Shown: positions 6,842 through 13,242, numbered from the stretch's first letter. The stretch is 13,242 bases of DNA from Dehalococcoidales bacterium (GCA_030606585.1 JAUWGD010000039.1:1-13242); one strand, 5' to 3'. Notes: generated by a model from the letters alone, not told the origin. A program made the numbers and translations.

Positions 6842-6913
6842 TGGCAGCGGCGGGATTCGAACCTGCGACCAAGGGCTTATGAGTCCCCTGCTCTACCACT
6901 GAGCTACGCTGCC
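6842..6913 (-). tRNA. tRNA with CAT anticodon, probably elongator Met
   Basis: A full cloverleaf of 72 bases: acceptor GGCAGCG/CGCTGCC, T8-A9, D stem GCTC/GAGC with a short AGTGGTA loop, anticodon loop CTCATAA, variable loop TGGTC, T loop TTCGAAT and discriminator A. CCA is not encoded. Position 1 pairs with 72 and the anticodon stem lacks the three GC pairs of initiators, so it is not a typical bacterial initiator; a CAT anticodon could also be a tRNA-Ile read after lysidine modification. Two stem mismatches are visible: an A-G at the foot of the anticodon loop and an A-C in the middle of the T stem. Confidence 0.9.
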
Positions 6914-6923
6914 AGCATAGAAA

Positions 6924-6953
6924 AATATATCATCAATCCCGCCAGGCTGTCAA
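6924..6953 (-). promoter_or_regulatory. tRNA promoter overlapping the tupC stop codon
   Basis: On the minus strand a consensus TTGACA (6953-6948) and TATATT (6929-6924) are 18 bases apart, with the predicted start about 5 bases ahead of the mature tRNA 5' end. The -35 element overlaps the tupC stop codon. The tRNA can therefore be made independently of the tup operon. Confidence 0.65.
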
Positions 6954-8029
6954 TGACGCCTGATGACATGGATACTGACGGCTTTAAAAGTGGCGTAAAC
7001 ATCTTTGCCCTTTTTCAGTCCCATTTCCTCGGACGACCTTCTGGTAACCAGCGCCACCAGCGGAAACCCGCAGTCTATTTCGACACGGCAGAGCGGCCCG
7101 GTGGCCACCGTCCAGGTTATTTTCCCGTCTAGAGAGTTCCTGGCGCTGCTTGATATTCTGGAAAGCGCCACGGTGATATCTTCCGGACGCATGCACACCG
7201 AGACTGCTTCCCCAACATCGAATTCAGTCACCGCCTCAATAATCCTGCCGTTAATGTCTATAGCAGCCACTTCACCCTCGCTGGATGCAACCACCCCGTC
7301 GATGATGTTTTCCATACCGACGAACTCGGCTACCTGCCTGTTTCCGGGAGAAGCAAATATCTCCCTCGGGTCGCCGGACTGGACCATCTCTCCGTTAACG
7401 AGCACACCAATCCTGTCGGCGAGACGCTGTCCCTGCGACATATCATGGGTTGCCATGATTACGGTAATGGTCTCCCGCTTGATGATACCGGCTATCAAGT
7501 CCTCGATTTTCGAGGCCGAAACGGGGTCGAGATTAGCGGTGGGTTCGTCAAGGAGCAATACCTCCGGCCGGACGGCGATGGCCCGGGCGATAGCCACCCT
7601 TTGCACCTCTCCCCCGGACAATGTCCGCGCGTTCCTGTGCTTGTACATGGTAAGCCCCACCGTCTCCAGAATGCCTTCCACTCCCTCACGGATATGCCGG
7701 CTGTCGACACCACGCCATCTCAAGCCATAAGCAATATTCTCATATACGCTGGTATTGAACACCACCGGCTTCTGGAGCACGAATGCCATGCGGCGTCGCG
7801 TTTCCAGTCTTATCTTATCCGAAGAGTTCACGTCAACGCCGTTAAAAAACACCTTCCCATCGGCAGGCGTATCCAGTATATCGATAAGACGCAGCAGTGT
7901 CGTCTTGCCAGCGCCGGTAGGACCTATCAGGGCATATACTTCACCCCGTTCGACCCTCAGGTTGATGTTTTTCAGGATGGTCTGTCCGTCCCGCCGCTGC
8001 GTTAAATTCCTCGTTTCTATTAGGGGCAT
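6950..8029 (-). CDS. tupC: Tungstate ABC importer ATPase with TOBE domain
   Basis: A 359-residue ATPase: Walker A GPTGAGKT at 36-43, Q-loop Q86, signature LSGGEVQ at 137-143, Walker B with D161-E162 and switch H195. Residues about 240-359 form an extra C-terminal domain with MRPEDITVAL and a TOBE-like end (KKGKDVYATFKAVSIHVI), the oxyanion-sensing or regulatory domain found in molybdate/tungstate ATPases. The ligand is assigned from the binding protein TupA two genes upstream, not from this subunit. The ATG lies 3 bases after the tupB stop with AGAGG in front, so the two are translationally coupled. It energises import of tungstate for tungstopterin enzymes. The same architecture occurs in ModC and WtpC, so the symbol rests on operon context. 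Confidence 0.88.
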   Translation of the reverse strand: MPLIETRNLTQRRDGQTILKNINLRVERGEVYALIGPTGAGKTTLLRLIDILDTPADGKVFFNGVDVNSSDKIRLETRRRMAFVLQKPVVFNTSVYENIAYGLRWRGVDSRHIREGVEGILETVGLTMYKHRNARTLSGGEVQRVAIARAIAVRPEVLLLDEPTANLDPVSASKIEDLIAGIIKRETITVIMATHDMSQGQRLADRIGVLVNGEMVQSGDPREIFASPGNRQVAEFVGMENIIDGVVASSEGEVAAIDINGRIIEAVTEFDVGEAVSVCMRPEDITVALSRISSSARNSLDGKITWTVATGPLCRVEIDCGFPLVALVTRRSSEEMGLKKGKDVYATFKAVSIHVIRRH

Positions 8030-8032
8030 GAT

Positions 8033-8719
8033 TTACCTCTGCTGTATCCTGTTCATCACTATATTCACCACCAGCGCGATGATAATGAGAATAATACCGA
8101 GTGCCATGGCAAGCTCAATATCACCCTTGGATGTTTCCAGTGAGATAGCCGTGGTGATGACACGCGTAAAGCCCCTGATATTGCCACCGACCATGAGAGA
8201 TATACCTACTTCCGAGATAGCCCGGCCAAATCCCATGATAACCGCCGCCATGACGGCGAATCTCGCTTCCTTCACGACGAGTACCGCCATCTGCCAGCCA
8301 CCGGCACCCAGAGAACGGGCCGTATCCAGTATTGTCCTGTCCACGCTGTTGAGCGCGGATATAGTCAAGCCCAGCAATATGGGGGTAATTAAAATAACCT
8401 GTCCCACGACGATGGCCGGAGGGGTGAAAAGGATGCCAAGCCCTCCCAGCGGCCCGGCACTGGAAATGAAAACGAAAACAAAGAGCCCGACGGCGACAGT
8501 GGGTACGCTGTAAAATGTCTGAATCAGACTGACCAGAAACCTCTTGCCGCGGAACTTGTTAAAGTGAATGATACTGGCAAGGGGTATGCAGATAGCGGAA
8601 CCGATGACCGCCGAGGATACGGCTATCAACAGCGACCTCCCGGCTATCTGCATAACCTCCGGGTCAAAGGAAATAATGAGTTCTACGGCCTTTACCAGGC
8701 CGTTCCATATCTCCGTCAA
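8033..8719 (-). CDS. tupB: Tungstate ABC importer permease
   Basis: A 228-residue membrane protein with about five or six hydrophobic segments, e.g. LLIAVSSAVIGSAICIPLAS near the N-terminus and AMALGIILIIIALVVNIVM at the end. The coupling (EAA-type) region reads DTARSLGAGG followed by KEARFAVMAAVIMGFGRAIS, as in molybdate/tungstate permeases, and the length fits TupB. It forms the homodimeric channel served by TupC and TupA. The start codon is TTG, 22 bases after the tupA stop, with GGAG about 10 bases upstream; the next in-frame ATG would delete the first 21 residues, just before the first helix. Confidence 0.9.
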   Translation of the reverse strand: MTEIWNGLVKAVELIISFDPEVMQIAGRSLLIAVSSAVIGSAICIPLASIIHFNKFRGKRFLVSLIQTFYSVPTVAVGLFVFVFISSAGPLGGLGILFTPPAIVVGQVILITPILLGLTISALNSVDRTILDTARSLGAGGWQMAVLVVKEARFAVMAAVIMGFGRAISEVGISLMVGGNIRGFTRVITTAISLETSKGDIELAMALGIILIIIALVVNIVMNRIQQR

Positions 8720-8741
8720 TTAATTAAAGCTCCATTAAATG

Positions 8742-9713
8742 TTATTTCATATATGCCGGAACCGGCGTAGTGTAGTCCTCAACCGGGGGACAGCCGGGCA
8801 TATCGCAGCTGGCGATGGGGAAGAAGAGAGAACGTCCGTATTCCGCCGTTCCGTAGGTGCCGATTATCTCCTGAACCTCGTCGGAGATAAGCCAGTTGAT
8901 GAACTGATTGGCGATATCTATTTTAGCCTTGGGATGCGTCTCCGGGTTGATGGCTATAGCCGCATACACGTTAAGGAATATCGAGTCTTTGTCCACGAGC
9001 GGTTCTATGCTAAGGTCTCTCTTCAGATTATAGGCAAGGAAAGTCGATATATCCGCCATGACGTATGCCTGCATCTCGTTAGCCATCAGCAGGGTGGGAC
9101 CCATTCCCTTACCGGCTTCCACGTACCATTCACCCGAATTCTGGACATCTTCGTAGTCGAACCCGGCTTCCTTCCAGATAAGCTTTTCCTTGGCATGTGT
9201 GCCGGAATCATCGCCGCGGGAAACGAATTTTACATTGCCCATGATGCCTTCGTTATACAGCTTCGTCATCGATTCAGCGGCTGATAGACCCGCAATACCG
9301 GCGGGGTCGTCGGGAGGCCCGGCAATCAGGAAGAAATTGTAGCCGAAATTCCGGCGGTTCAGTCCGTAACCATCGGCTATAAACACGTCCTCCCTGGCTT
9401 TGTCATGCACGATAATAGCGTCAACATCACCCCTCCTGCCGTACTCAAGAGCGATACCGGTACCGGCATATACTATATCCATTTCCACATTGGCCAGTTC
9501 TTCGAATATCGGCTCCAGGTGATACCAGAGACCCGTATCGTAAAGACTGGTGGTAGTGGCTATTTTAAATCTCACCAGAGGGTCGCGTAACGGGAATTCT
9601 CCTTCCGATTCCGGTTCGGTACAGCCGATTACGGCCGGAATCAGCCCAACCAGCATAAATACAATCAATAGAGCACCGGCTATTGGGGTCCTTTTTCTCG
9701 ATTTTAGAGACAT
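8742..9713 (-). CDS. tupA: Tungstate-binding lipoprotein of ABC importer
   Basis: A 323-residue binding lipoprotein: basic n-region KSRKR, hydrophobic core, lipobox AVIGC with C31. The mature part has IATTTSLYDTGLW (51-63); the TTTS stretch is the oxyanion-binding signature of TupA, and the later block FVSRGDDSGTHAKE is also typical of TupA rather than ModA. It captures tungstate outside the membrane and hands it to TupB-TupC. I choose the ATG at 9713; a TTG four codons upstream (9725) is possible but has no ribosome-binding site, and the ATG itself has only a weak GGA. A structured leader of roughly 260 bases precedes it (see the riboswitch candidate). Tungstate rather than molybdate is well supported by motif, not proven. 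Confidence 0.9.
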   Translation of the reverse strand: MSLKSRKRTPIAGALLIVFMLVGLIPAVIGCTEPESEGEFPLRDPLVRFKIATTTSLYDTGLWYHLEPIFEELANVEMDIVYAGTGIALEYGRRGDVDAIIVHDKAREDVFIADGYGLNRRNFGYNFFLIAGPPDDPAGIAGLSAAESMTKLYNEGIMGNVKFVSRGDDSGTHAKEKLIWKEAGFDYEDVQNSGEWYVEAGKGMGPTLLMANEMQAYVMADISTFLAYNLKRDLSIEPLVDKDSIFLNVYAAIAINPETHPKAKIDIANQFINWLISDEVQEIIGTYGTAEYGRSLFFPIASCDMPGCPPVEDYTTPVPAYMK

Positions 9714-9740
9714 TTTTTTATCCAATCTTTTACGTCGATA

Positions 9741-9860
9741 TCATTCGGTTACACTCATACGTTCAGCCGATGGCGCGCGTACTATCAGGAAAGAATGACA
9801 ATAGAAAAGAAGAGGGAATTTGTAATCTGGGTATAAGGCATTACTATTAAATACAAGCAT
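9741..9860 (-). CDS. Candidate 39-codon upstream ORF in the tupA leader
   Basis: The ATG at 9860 follows GGAGA by 6 bases, a ribosome-binding site that is the 3' strand of the riboswitch candidate's closing stem. The ORF encodes 39 residues (starts MLVFNSNALYPDYKF, ends SAERMSVTE) and stops 27 bases before the tupA ATG. The product resembles nothing I know and has no clear signal peptide. It may be a regulatory leader whose translation couples to tupA, or a chance ORF. Start-site placement is its best support. Confidence 0.3.
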   Translation of the reverse strand: MLVFNSNALYPDYKFPLLFYCHSFLIVRAPSAERMSVTE

Positions 9861-9865
9861 TGCGG

Positions 9866-9960
9866 CTCTCCTTTCTAAACACAAGCGGCATTACCGTTTC
9901 CCGTAATACCTATTGGCCAGTCCCCGTGGGCATTCACCTTTAGGAGAAAAGGCTCGGAGA
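9866..9960 (-). promoter_or_regulatory. Riboswitch candidate in the tupABC leader, Moco/Tuco-like
   Basis: Starting about 11 bases after the predicted transcription start, the leader RNA opens with TCTCCGAGCC, then CCTAAAGG, GCCCACGGGGACTGGCC, a hairpin and GGAGAGCC. TCTCC (9960-9956) pairs with GGAGA (9871-9867) to close the domain. The hairpin (9910-9887) has eight pairs, GGTATTAC with GTAATGCC, and a GGGAAACG loop in which a GAAA tetraloop can form above a G-G mismatch. A GNRA-capped stem in a closed domain upstream of molybdate/tungstate transport genes is what the Moco RNA family and its tungsten variant (Tuco) look like; I matched it from memory of conserved segments, not by a covariance model. 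The GGAGA strand also serves as ribosome-binding site for the upstream ORF, so ligand-stabilised pairing could shut off translation. No intrinsic terminator is visible before tupA. Confidence 0.55.
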
Positions 9961-9977
9961 GGTATTCAATTGATAGC

Positions 9978-10006
9978 ATTGTAGCACGTATATGTTATAA
10001 TTGCAA
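9978..10006 (-). promoter_or_regulatory. tupABC promoter
   Basis: On the minus strand TTGCAA (10006-10001) and TACAAT (9983-9978) are 17 bases apart. The predicted start is near 9971, placing the riboswitch candidate at the very 5' end of the message and leaving a leader of about 260 bases before tupA. Confidence 0.65.
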
Positions 10007-10048
10007 TAGTACAAATATATGTTTTTAGGCAACTCCGGCGCGGTCGCT

Positions 10049-10077
10049 TTGACGCAATTTATACCCTGTGTTACAAT
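10049..10077 (+). promoter_or_regulatory. hbd promoter
   Basis: TTGACG (10049-10054) and TACAAT (10072-10077) are separated by exactly 17 bases, close to consensus. The predicted start near 10084 is about 70 bases before the hbd ATG and excludes the longer reading frame that opens at 10019. It is divergent from the tup promoter, 43 bases away. Confidence 0.7.
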
Positions 10078-10153
10078 TGAAATCGGAAATTCTCTTCTTG
10101 AAAAAAGCCCCCGAAAATGTAATATCCTGACGGACAAGGAAGCAGCTACGTTT

Positions 10154-11005
10154 ATGAAAATCGGTAAAGTAGGAGTGGTCGGTTGCGGGCAGATGGGAGG
10201 CGGTATCGCCCATGTATGCGCCCAGGCGGGATACGATGTGGTGGTCTCTGAAATAAGCGACGAGTTCTTAAATAAGGGACTGGCGGCAATCGAAGCTTTG
10301 CTAAACAAGAGCGTGCAGAAGGAAAGAATAACGCAAGAAGACAGGGACGCCACCCTGGCACGCCTCAAGGGAACGACCGATACCGGGGACTTTAGCGAAT
10401 GCGACCTGGTAATCGAAGCCACTATAGAAAATCTCGATTTGAAGAAAAAGATATTCGGCGAGCTGGACAAAATCTGCCCGGAACGCACCGTACTGGCCAC
10501 CAATACCTCCTGCCTCTCCGTCATGGACATGGCAGCGGCTACCGTACGACCGGACAGAGTACTGGGAATGCACTTCTTCAATCCGGTGCCGGTGATGAAA
10601 CTGCTGGAGATAATCCGGACGACCGCCACCAGCGAGGCTACCCTGGAAACAGCCCGGGATTTCGGAGAGTCCCTGGGCAAAACGTATGTTATCGTTCAGG
10701 ACTCGCCCGGCTTCATCGTCAACCGCCTTATCACACCGCAGATTATGAACGCCATCCGTATGATAGAATCCGGCATCGCCTCCGCTAAAGACATCGATAC
10801 CGCGATGACGCTGGGTGTGAATTACCCGATGGGACCGCTGGCACTGGCCGACCTTATCGGACTGGACACGGTCTTGTTTATCGCCAACGGTATCTACGAT
10901 AAACTCCGGGACGAGCAGTACGCCGCGCCGGCACTCCTCAAAAAAATGGTCGACGACGGGCAGCTGGGGAGGAAAACGGGTAAGGGGTTTTACGAGTATA
11001 CGTAG
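10154..11005 (+). CDS. hbd: 3-hydroxybutyryl-CoA dehydrogenase
   Basis: A 283-residue NAD(P)-dependent enzyme that interconverts 3-hydroxybutyryl-CoA (or other short 3-hydroxyacyl-CoA) and acetoacetyl-CoA. The N-terminal Rossmann motif is GVVGCGQMGGG (G10, G12, G15), and the acidic E33 at the end of the second strand favours NAD over NADP. The catalytic region follows: TNTS with N117 and S119, the HFFNPVPVMKLLEII block with catalytic H140 paired with E152, then SPGFIVNR and the C-terminal helical domain ending GRKTGKGFYEYT. The length is that of the free-standing clostridial-type Hbd, not the fused FadB type. The start at 10154 is inside a longer frame open from 10019; the promoter and family N-terminus support 10154. 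The AAGGA site is rather far, 13 bases. Likely the first gene of the hbd-SDR-thiolase series. Confidence 0.93.
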   Translation: MKIGKVGVVGCGQMGGGIAHVCAQAGYDVVVSEISDEFLNKGLAAIEALLNKSVQKERITQEDRDATLARLKGTTDTGDFSECDLVIEATIENLDLKKKIFGELDKICPERTVLATNTSCLSVMDMAAATVRPDRVLGMHFFNPVPVMKLLEIIRTTATSEATLETARDFGESLGKTYVIVQDSPGFIVNRLITPQIMNAIRMIESGIASAKDIDTAMTLGVNYPMGPLALADLIGLDTVLFIANGIYDKLRDEQYAAPALLKKMVDDGQLGRKTGKGFYEYT

Positions 11006-11070
11006 AAGGATGAAAACCATTCCCTGAGCGAGTGGTAAGGTAGAATGAGAGTGTTTAACAATAGCTAGGT

Positions 11071-11204
11071 GTCATTCCAGCGAAAGCTGGAATCCAGGGC
11101 TTTCACGCTGTCATTCCCGCGAAGCCTGTCCCGTACTTGATACGGGAGCGGGAATCCAGTGGAGGAGGGGTGATCTGGATTCTCGGGTCAAGCCCGAGAA
11201 TGAC
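11071..11204. repeat. Compound palindromic repeat, GTCATTC...GAATGAC (copy 1)
   Basis: Three hairpin units fill most of the hbd-SDR gap: ATTCCAGC-gaaa-GCTGGAAT (starting 11071), an ATTCCCGC...GCGGGAAT unit with an inner CCCGTA/TACGGG hairpin (11110-11159), and CTGGATTCTCGGG-tcaag-CCCGAGAATGAC (11175-11204). The whole block is bounded by GTCATTC and its inverse GAATGAC, and units share the ATCCAG tail. It looks like a dispersed REP/MITE-type repeat. The rest of the gap shows no gene. Confidence 0.75.
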
Positions 11205-11256
11205 ATTATCAAATAGTCTCTAATATTCTATCTATAACTGCTAAAGGAGAAAAACG

Positions 11257-12015
11257 ATGAGCATTGAAGGGAAAGTGGCCATGGTCACGGGCGGCTCCGG
11301 CGGACTGGGGAGGGTGCATTGCCTGTCCCTTGCCGGAGCAGGCTGCAAGGTTGCGGTAGTCGGTCATAGCCACATGGAGAAAGCGGAAGCGGTCGTCGAA
11401 GAAATCAAGGCTATGGGGAAGCAGGCACTGGCGGTGGCGATGGATGTCGCCAACATTGATGAGGTTGAAGCCGCCGTCAAGAAAATTGAAAATGCGCTGG
11501 GACCGGTGGACATTCTCGTTAATAATGCCGCTTACGGCATCGTCCGGGCGATGACTATCGCCAAGATGAAAATCGAGGACTGGGCTAAAGATTTGAGCGT
11601 TAACCTGACCGGCCCTTTCAATACCATCAAGTGCTGTATGCCGGGGATGCTGGAGCAGGGCTGGGGACGCATCATCAATATCTCTTCTATCGCCGGCACC
11701 ATGGGCGGAGCCGGCCAGTGCAGCTACGCCACGACCAAGGCCGGTATTATCGGCCTTACCAAGACGGCGGCCCTGGAGGGAGCCCGCAAGGGCGTAACGG
11801 CCAACGCCATCGTGCTCGGGGTATTCGACGGAGGCAGCTGGCATGAGGTTGCCCCGGAATTCCAGGAGCGTATCGTCAAGCGCATGGCTATGCGCCGGAC
11901 GGGCACGCCGCAGGAACTCAGCAATGTACTCCTTTTCCTGGCTTCCGAGGAAGCGAGCTATGTCACGGGTGAAGCCATCGAGGTCAGCGGCGGCGCCGGC
12001 CTTTTTACTTTTTGA
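11257..12015 (+). CDS. SDR-family oxidoreductase, FabG/acetoacetyl-CoA reductase-like
   Basis: A 252-residue classical short-chain dehydrogenase: cofactor motif TGGSGGLG (11-18), D63 before the adenine pocket, NNAA at 89-92, structural N116, catalytic S144 and Y157-ATT-K161, and the C-terminal SYVTGEAIEVSGGAG segment. The family's usual tetramerising fold and the full catalytic tetrad are intact. Likely a 3-oxoacyl or 3-hydroxyacyl thioester oxidoreductase given its place between hbd and a thiolase, but SDR substrates cannot be read from sequence. Cofactor choice (NADH or NADPH) is unclear from the residues after the second strand (VVGHS). AAAGGAG lies 8 bases before the ATG. It is separated from both neighbours by palindromic repeats. 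Confidence 0.88.
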   Translation: MSIEGKVAMVTGGSGGLGRVHCLSLAGAGCKVAVVGHSHMEKAEAVVEEIKAMGKQALAVAMDVANIDEVEAAVKKIENALGPVDILVNNAAYGIVRAMTIAKMKIEDWAKDLSVNLTGPFNTIKCCMPGMLEQGWGRIINISSIAGTMGGAGQCSYATTKAGIIGLTKTAALEGARKGVTANAIVLGVFDGGSWHEVAPEFQERIVKRMAMRRTGTPQELSNVLLFLASEEASYVTGEAIEVSGGAGLFTF

Positions 12016-12025
12016 TGCAGGTTAT

Positions 12026-12121
12026 GTCATTCTGGCCCCGTATCGGGGTACGGGGTAACCTCCGGCCAGAATCCGGGCCTCCCTATCCCCGCCACTGGAT
12101 TCCAGCTTACGCTGGAATGAC
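12026..12121. repeat. Compound palindromic repeat, GTCATTC...GAATGAC (copy 2)
   Basis: Two units: GTCATTCTGGCC...GGCCAGAATCC enclosing CCCCGTA/TACGGGG, then CTGGATTCCAGC-ttac-GCTGGAATGAC. The ends are inverted GTCATTC/GAATGAC, as in copy 1, and the nested hairpin plan is the same, so both are members of one family. It starts 10 bases after the SDR stop and ends 36 bases before the thiolase ATG. Confidence 0.75.
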
Positions 12122-12157
12122 AAAATTAAGAAATAACGGAACGAAAGGAGAAAATAC

Positions 12158-13242
12158 ATGAGTGAAGCCGTCATTGTCAGTGGTGTCAGAACAGCAATAG
12201 GTAATTATGGTGGTGCATTGCAGGATGTCCCGGCGTCGAAGCTGGGCAGCATCGTTATACAGGGGGCTCTAAAGAAAGCGGGCCTGAAACCGAAGGGAGA
12301 CGCCAGCTACGCACCGGAGTCGCTTAAGGACGAAGGACGTATCGAACTGGAAAAGAAATACTATAACTGGGACGATTCCCTCCGGGAAGTCGTGGTGGAC
12401 GAGGTAATTATGGGGAATGTCGTCCAGGCAGGCCAGGGACAGAATCCCGCCCGGCAGGCGGCTATATATGCCGGCGTGCCCAAGGAAGTCAACGCCTTTA
12501 CGGTTAACAAGATATGCGCCTCCGGCATGAAAGCGGTAGCCCTGGCCGCTCAGGCAATCAAGACCGGTGATGCCGAGGTTATCGTAGCCGGCGGCATCGA
12601 AAATATGAGCGCCGTCCCCTACTATGTTCCCAGGATGCGGTGGGGGGCCAGGATGTTCAACGCCGAGATGGTCGACGGCATGGTACACGACGGGCTCTGG
12701 GAAATTTTCTACAACTATCACATGGGGTTGACGTCGGAGAACATCGCCGAGAAGTACGGTATCTCCAGAGAGGAACAGGACGCCTTCGCCCTGGAAAGCA
12801 ACAACCGCGCCCTGGCGGCGACCAAGGACGGCATCTTCAAGGAAGAGATAATACCGGTTGAGATAAAGGTCAAGCGCGAGATGAAGATGTTCGACATCGA
12901 TGAACACCCCAGGGAGACATCGATGGAGCTCCTGGGCAAGCTGCCGACGGTATTTAAAGCGGACGGCGCCGTCACCGCCGGTAACGCTTCGGCCATAACC
13001 GATGCCGGAGCCGCCCTGGTAATAATGTCGGCGGATAAAGCTAAAGAGCTCGGCCTGAAACCGATGGCGACCATTCGCGCCTACGCCGCCGGCGGCGTCG
13101 ACCCGGCTTTCATGGGACTGGGCGTCATACCAGCCACCAAGAAAGTGCTCAAGCTGGCCGGTCTTACCCTGAACGATATCGACTACATAGAGCTTAACGA
13201 AGCCTTCGCCTCACAGTCGATAGGCTGCATCAAGGAGATGGG
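12158..13242 (+). CDS. Acetyl-CoA C-acetyltransferase (thiolase), 3' end outside window
   Basis: 361 codons are visible and the gene runs off the right edge. The product starts SEAVIVSGVRTAIGNYGGAL, has GNVVQAGQGQNPARQAA, the nucleophile C120 in NKICASGMKAV, the AGGIENMS block and the NEAFA motif near the end. The downstream GGHP and second catalytic cysteine would be beyond the edge. It condenses two acetyl-CoA to acetoacetyl-CoA, or cleaves acetoacetyl-CoA in the reverse direction. The nucleophile is about 30 residues later than in typical thiolases (about 88-90), because residues roughly 45-76 form an extra charged segment (e.g. YAPESLKDEGRIELEKKYYN) between the first helix and VDEVIMGNV. 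The ATG follows AAAGGAG by 7 bases. With hbd and the SDR it could supply a short acyl-CoA pathway. Confidence 0.92.
   Translation, partial: MSEAVIVSGVRTAIGNYGGALQDVPASKLGSIVIQGALKKAGLKPKGDASYAPESLKDEGRIELEKKYYNWDDSLREVVVDEVIMGNVVQAGQGQNPARQAAIYAGVPKEVNAFTVNKICASGMKAVALAAQAIKTGDAEVIVAGGIENMSAVPYYVPRMRWGARMFNAEMVDGMVHDGLWEIFYNYHMGLTSENIAEKYGISREEQDAFALESNNRALAATKDGIFKEEIIPVEIKVKREMKMFDIDEHPRETSMELLGKLPTVFKADGAVTAGNASAITDAGAALVIMSADKAKELGLKPMATIRAYAAGGVDPAFMGLGVIPATKKVLKLAGLTLNDIDYIELNEAFASQSIGCIKEM

Noticed and set aside
6714..6899. A 61-codon minus-strand ORF reading through the tRNA
   Set aside because: The peptide contains the familiar tRNA read-through pattern (GTHKPLVAGSNPAAA) and is not a protein gene.
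7005..7730. A 241-codon plus-strand open frame opposite tupC
   Set aside because: It is an antisense shadow of an ABC ATPase with intact motifs; the composition is typical of reverse-strand translation.
9741..9990. A cobalamin riboswitch in the tupA leader
   Set aside because: The conserved B12-box pattern is absent; the arrangement of segments and the tungstate genes fit a Moco/Tuco-type element better.
10019..10153. A 45-codon N-terminal extension of Hbd
   Set aside because: It covers a near-consensus promoter at 10049-10077, and the Rossmann motif expected within the first 15 residues starts properly from the ATG at 10154.
9940..10680. A 246-codon minus-strand open frame opposite hbd
   Set aside because: It is serine/valine-rich low-information translation antisense to a clear hbd gene; no domain or ribosome-binding site supports it.
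11071..11204. A CRISPR-like array
   Set aside because: The repeats are palindromic units of different length in direct contact, without regular spacers, and no cas gene is near.

Overview
The window is a gene-dense bacterial chromosome segment of roughly even base composition, with good Shine-Dalgarno sites, sigma70-type promoters (four with exact 17-base spacers) and a tRNA whose CCA end is not encoded. A tungstate importer beside short-chain 3-hydroxyacyl-CoA and thiolase genes, next to an amino-acid/amide-type importer, suggests an anaerobe that oxidises or ferments organic acids and uses tungsten enzymes. A Dehalococcoidia-like Chloroflexota or another uncultured sediment anaerobe would fit, but this is inference; the window has no phylogenetic marker gene.

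Region 1 (1-5924, all minus strand) reads, in transcription order, livH-livM-livG-livF-livJ (a complete branched-chain amino acid/amide-type ABC importer), an MBL-fold hydrolase of the DHPS-like family, a degenerate Met-type tRNA-like sequence overlapping the hydrolase's 3' end, and the N-terminus of an isochorismatase-family cysteine hydrolase running off the left edge. Divergent from livH is an Asp/Glu racemase-superfamily gene (6103-6807); two strong back-to-back promoters and a small palindrome lie in the 178-base gap. Racemase, importer and two hydrolases together look like a module for uptake and processing of an amino-acid-like or amide compound of unknown identity.

Region 2 (6842-10006, minus strand) is tupA-tupB-tupC, a tungstate importer, followed by a tRNA with a CAT anticodon that has its own promoter across the tupC stop. 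Upstream of tupA, a TTGCAA-17-TACAAT promoter leads within about 11 bases into a structured leader resembling the Moco/Tuco (molybdenum/tungsten cofactor) riboswitch. The 3' strand of its closing stem contains a Shine-Dalgarno sequence for a 39-codon upstream ORF, which ends 27 bases before tupA.

Region 3 (10049-13242, plus strand) carries hbd (3-hydroxybutyryl-CoA dehydrogenase, with a clear promoter), a FabG-like SDR oxidoreductase and an acetyl-CoA C-acetyltransferase cut by the right edge. Together these could interconvert acetyl-CoA, acetoacetyl-CoA and 3-hydroxybutyryl-CoA. The two gaps between these genes are occupied by compound palindromic repeats bounded by GTCATTC...GAATGAC, probably dispersed elsewhere in the genome.

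The observations most worth following up are the tungsten-responsive leader candidate with its gated upstream ORF, the three-copy alternating-hairpin leader of livJ, the tRNA-like relic at the end of the hydrolase gene, the displaced cysteine in the racemase active-site loop and the insertion near the N-terminus of the thiolase.
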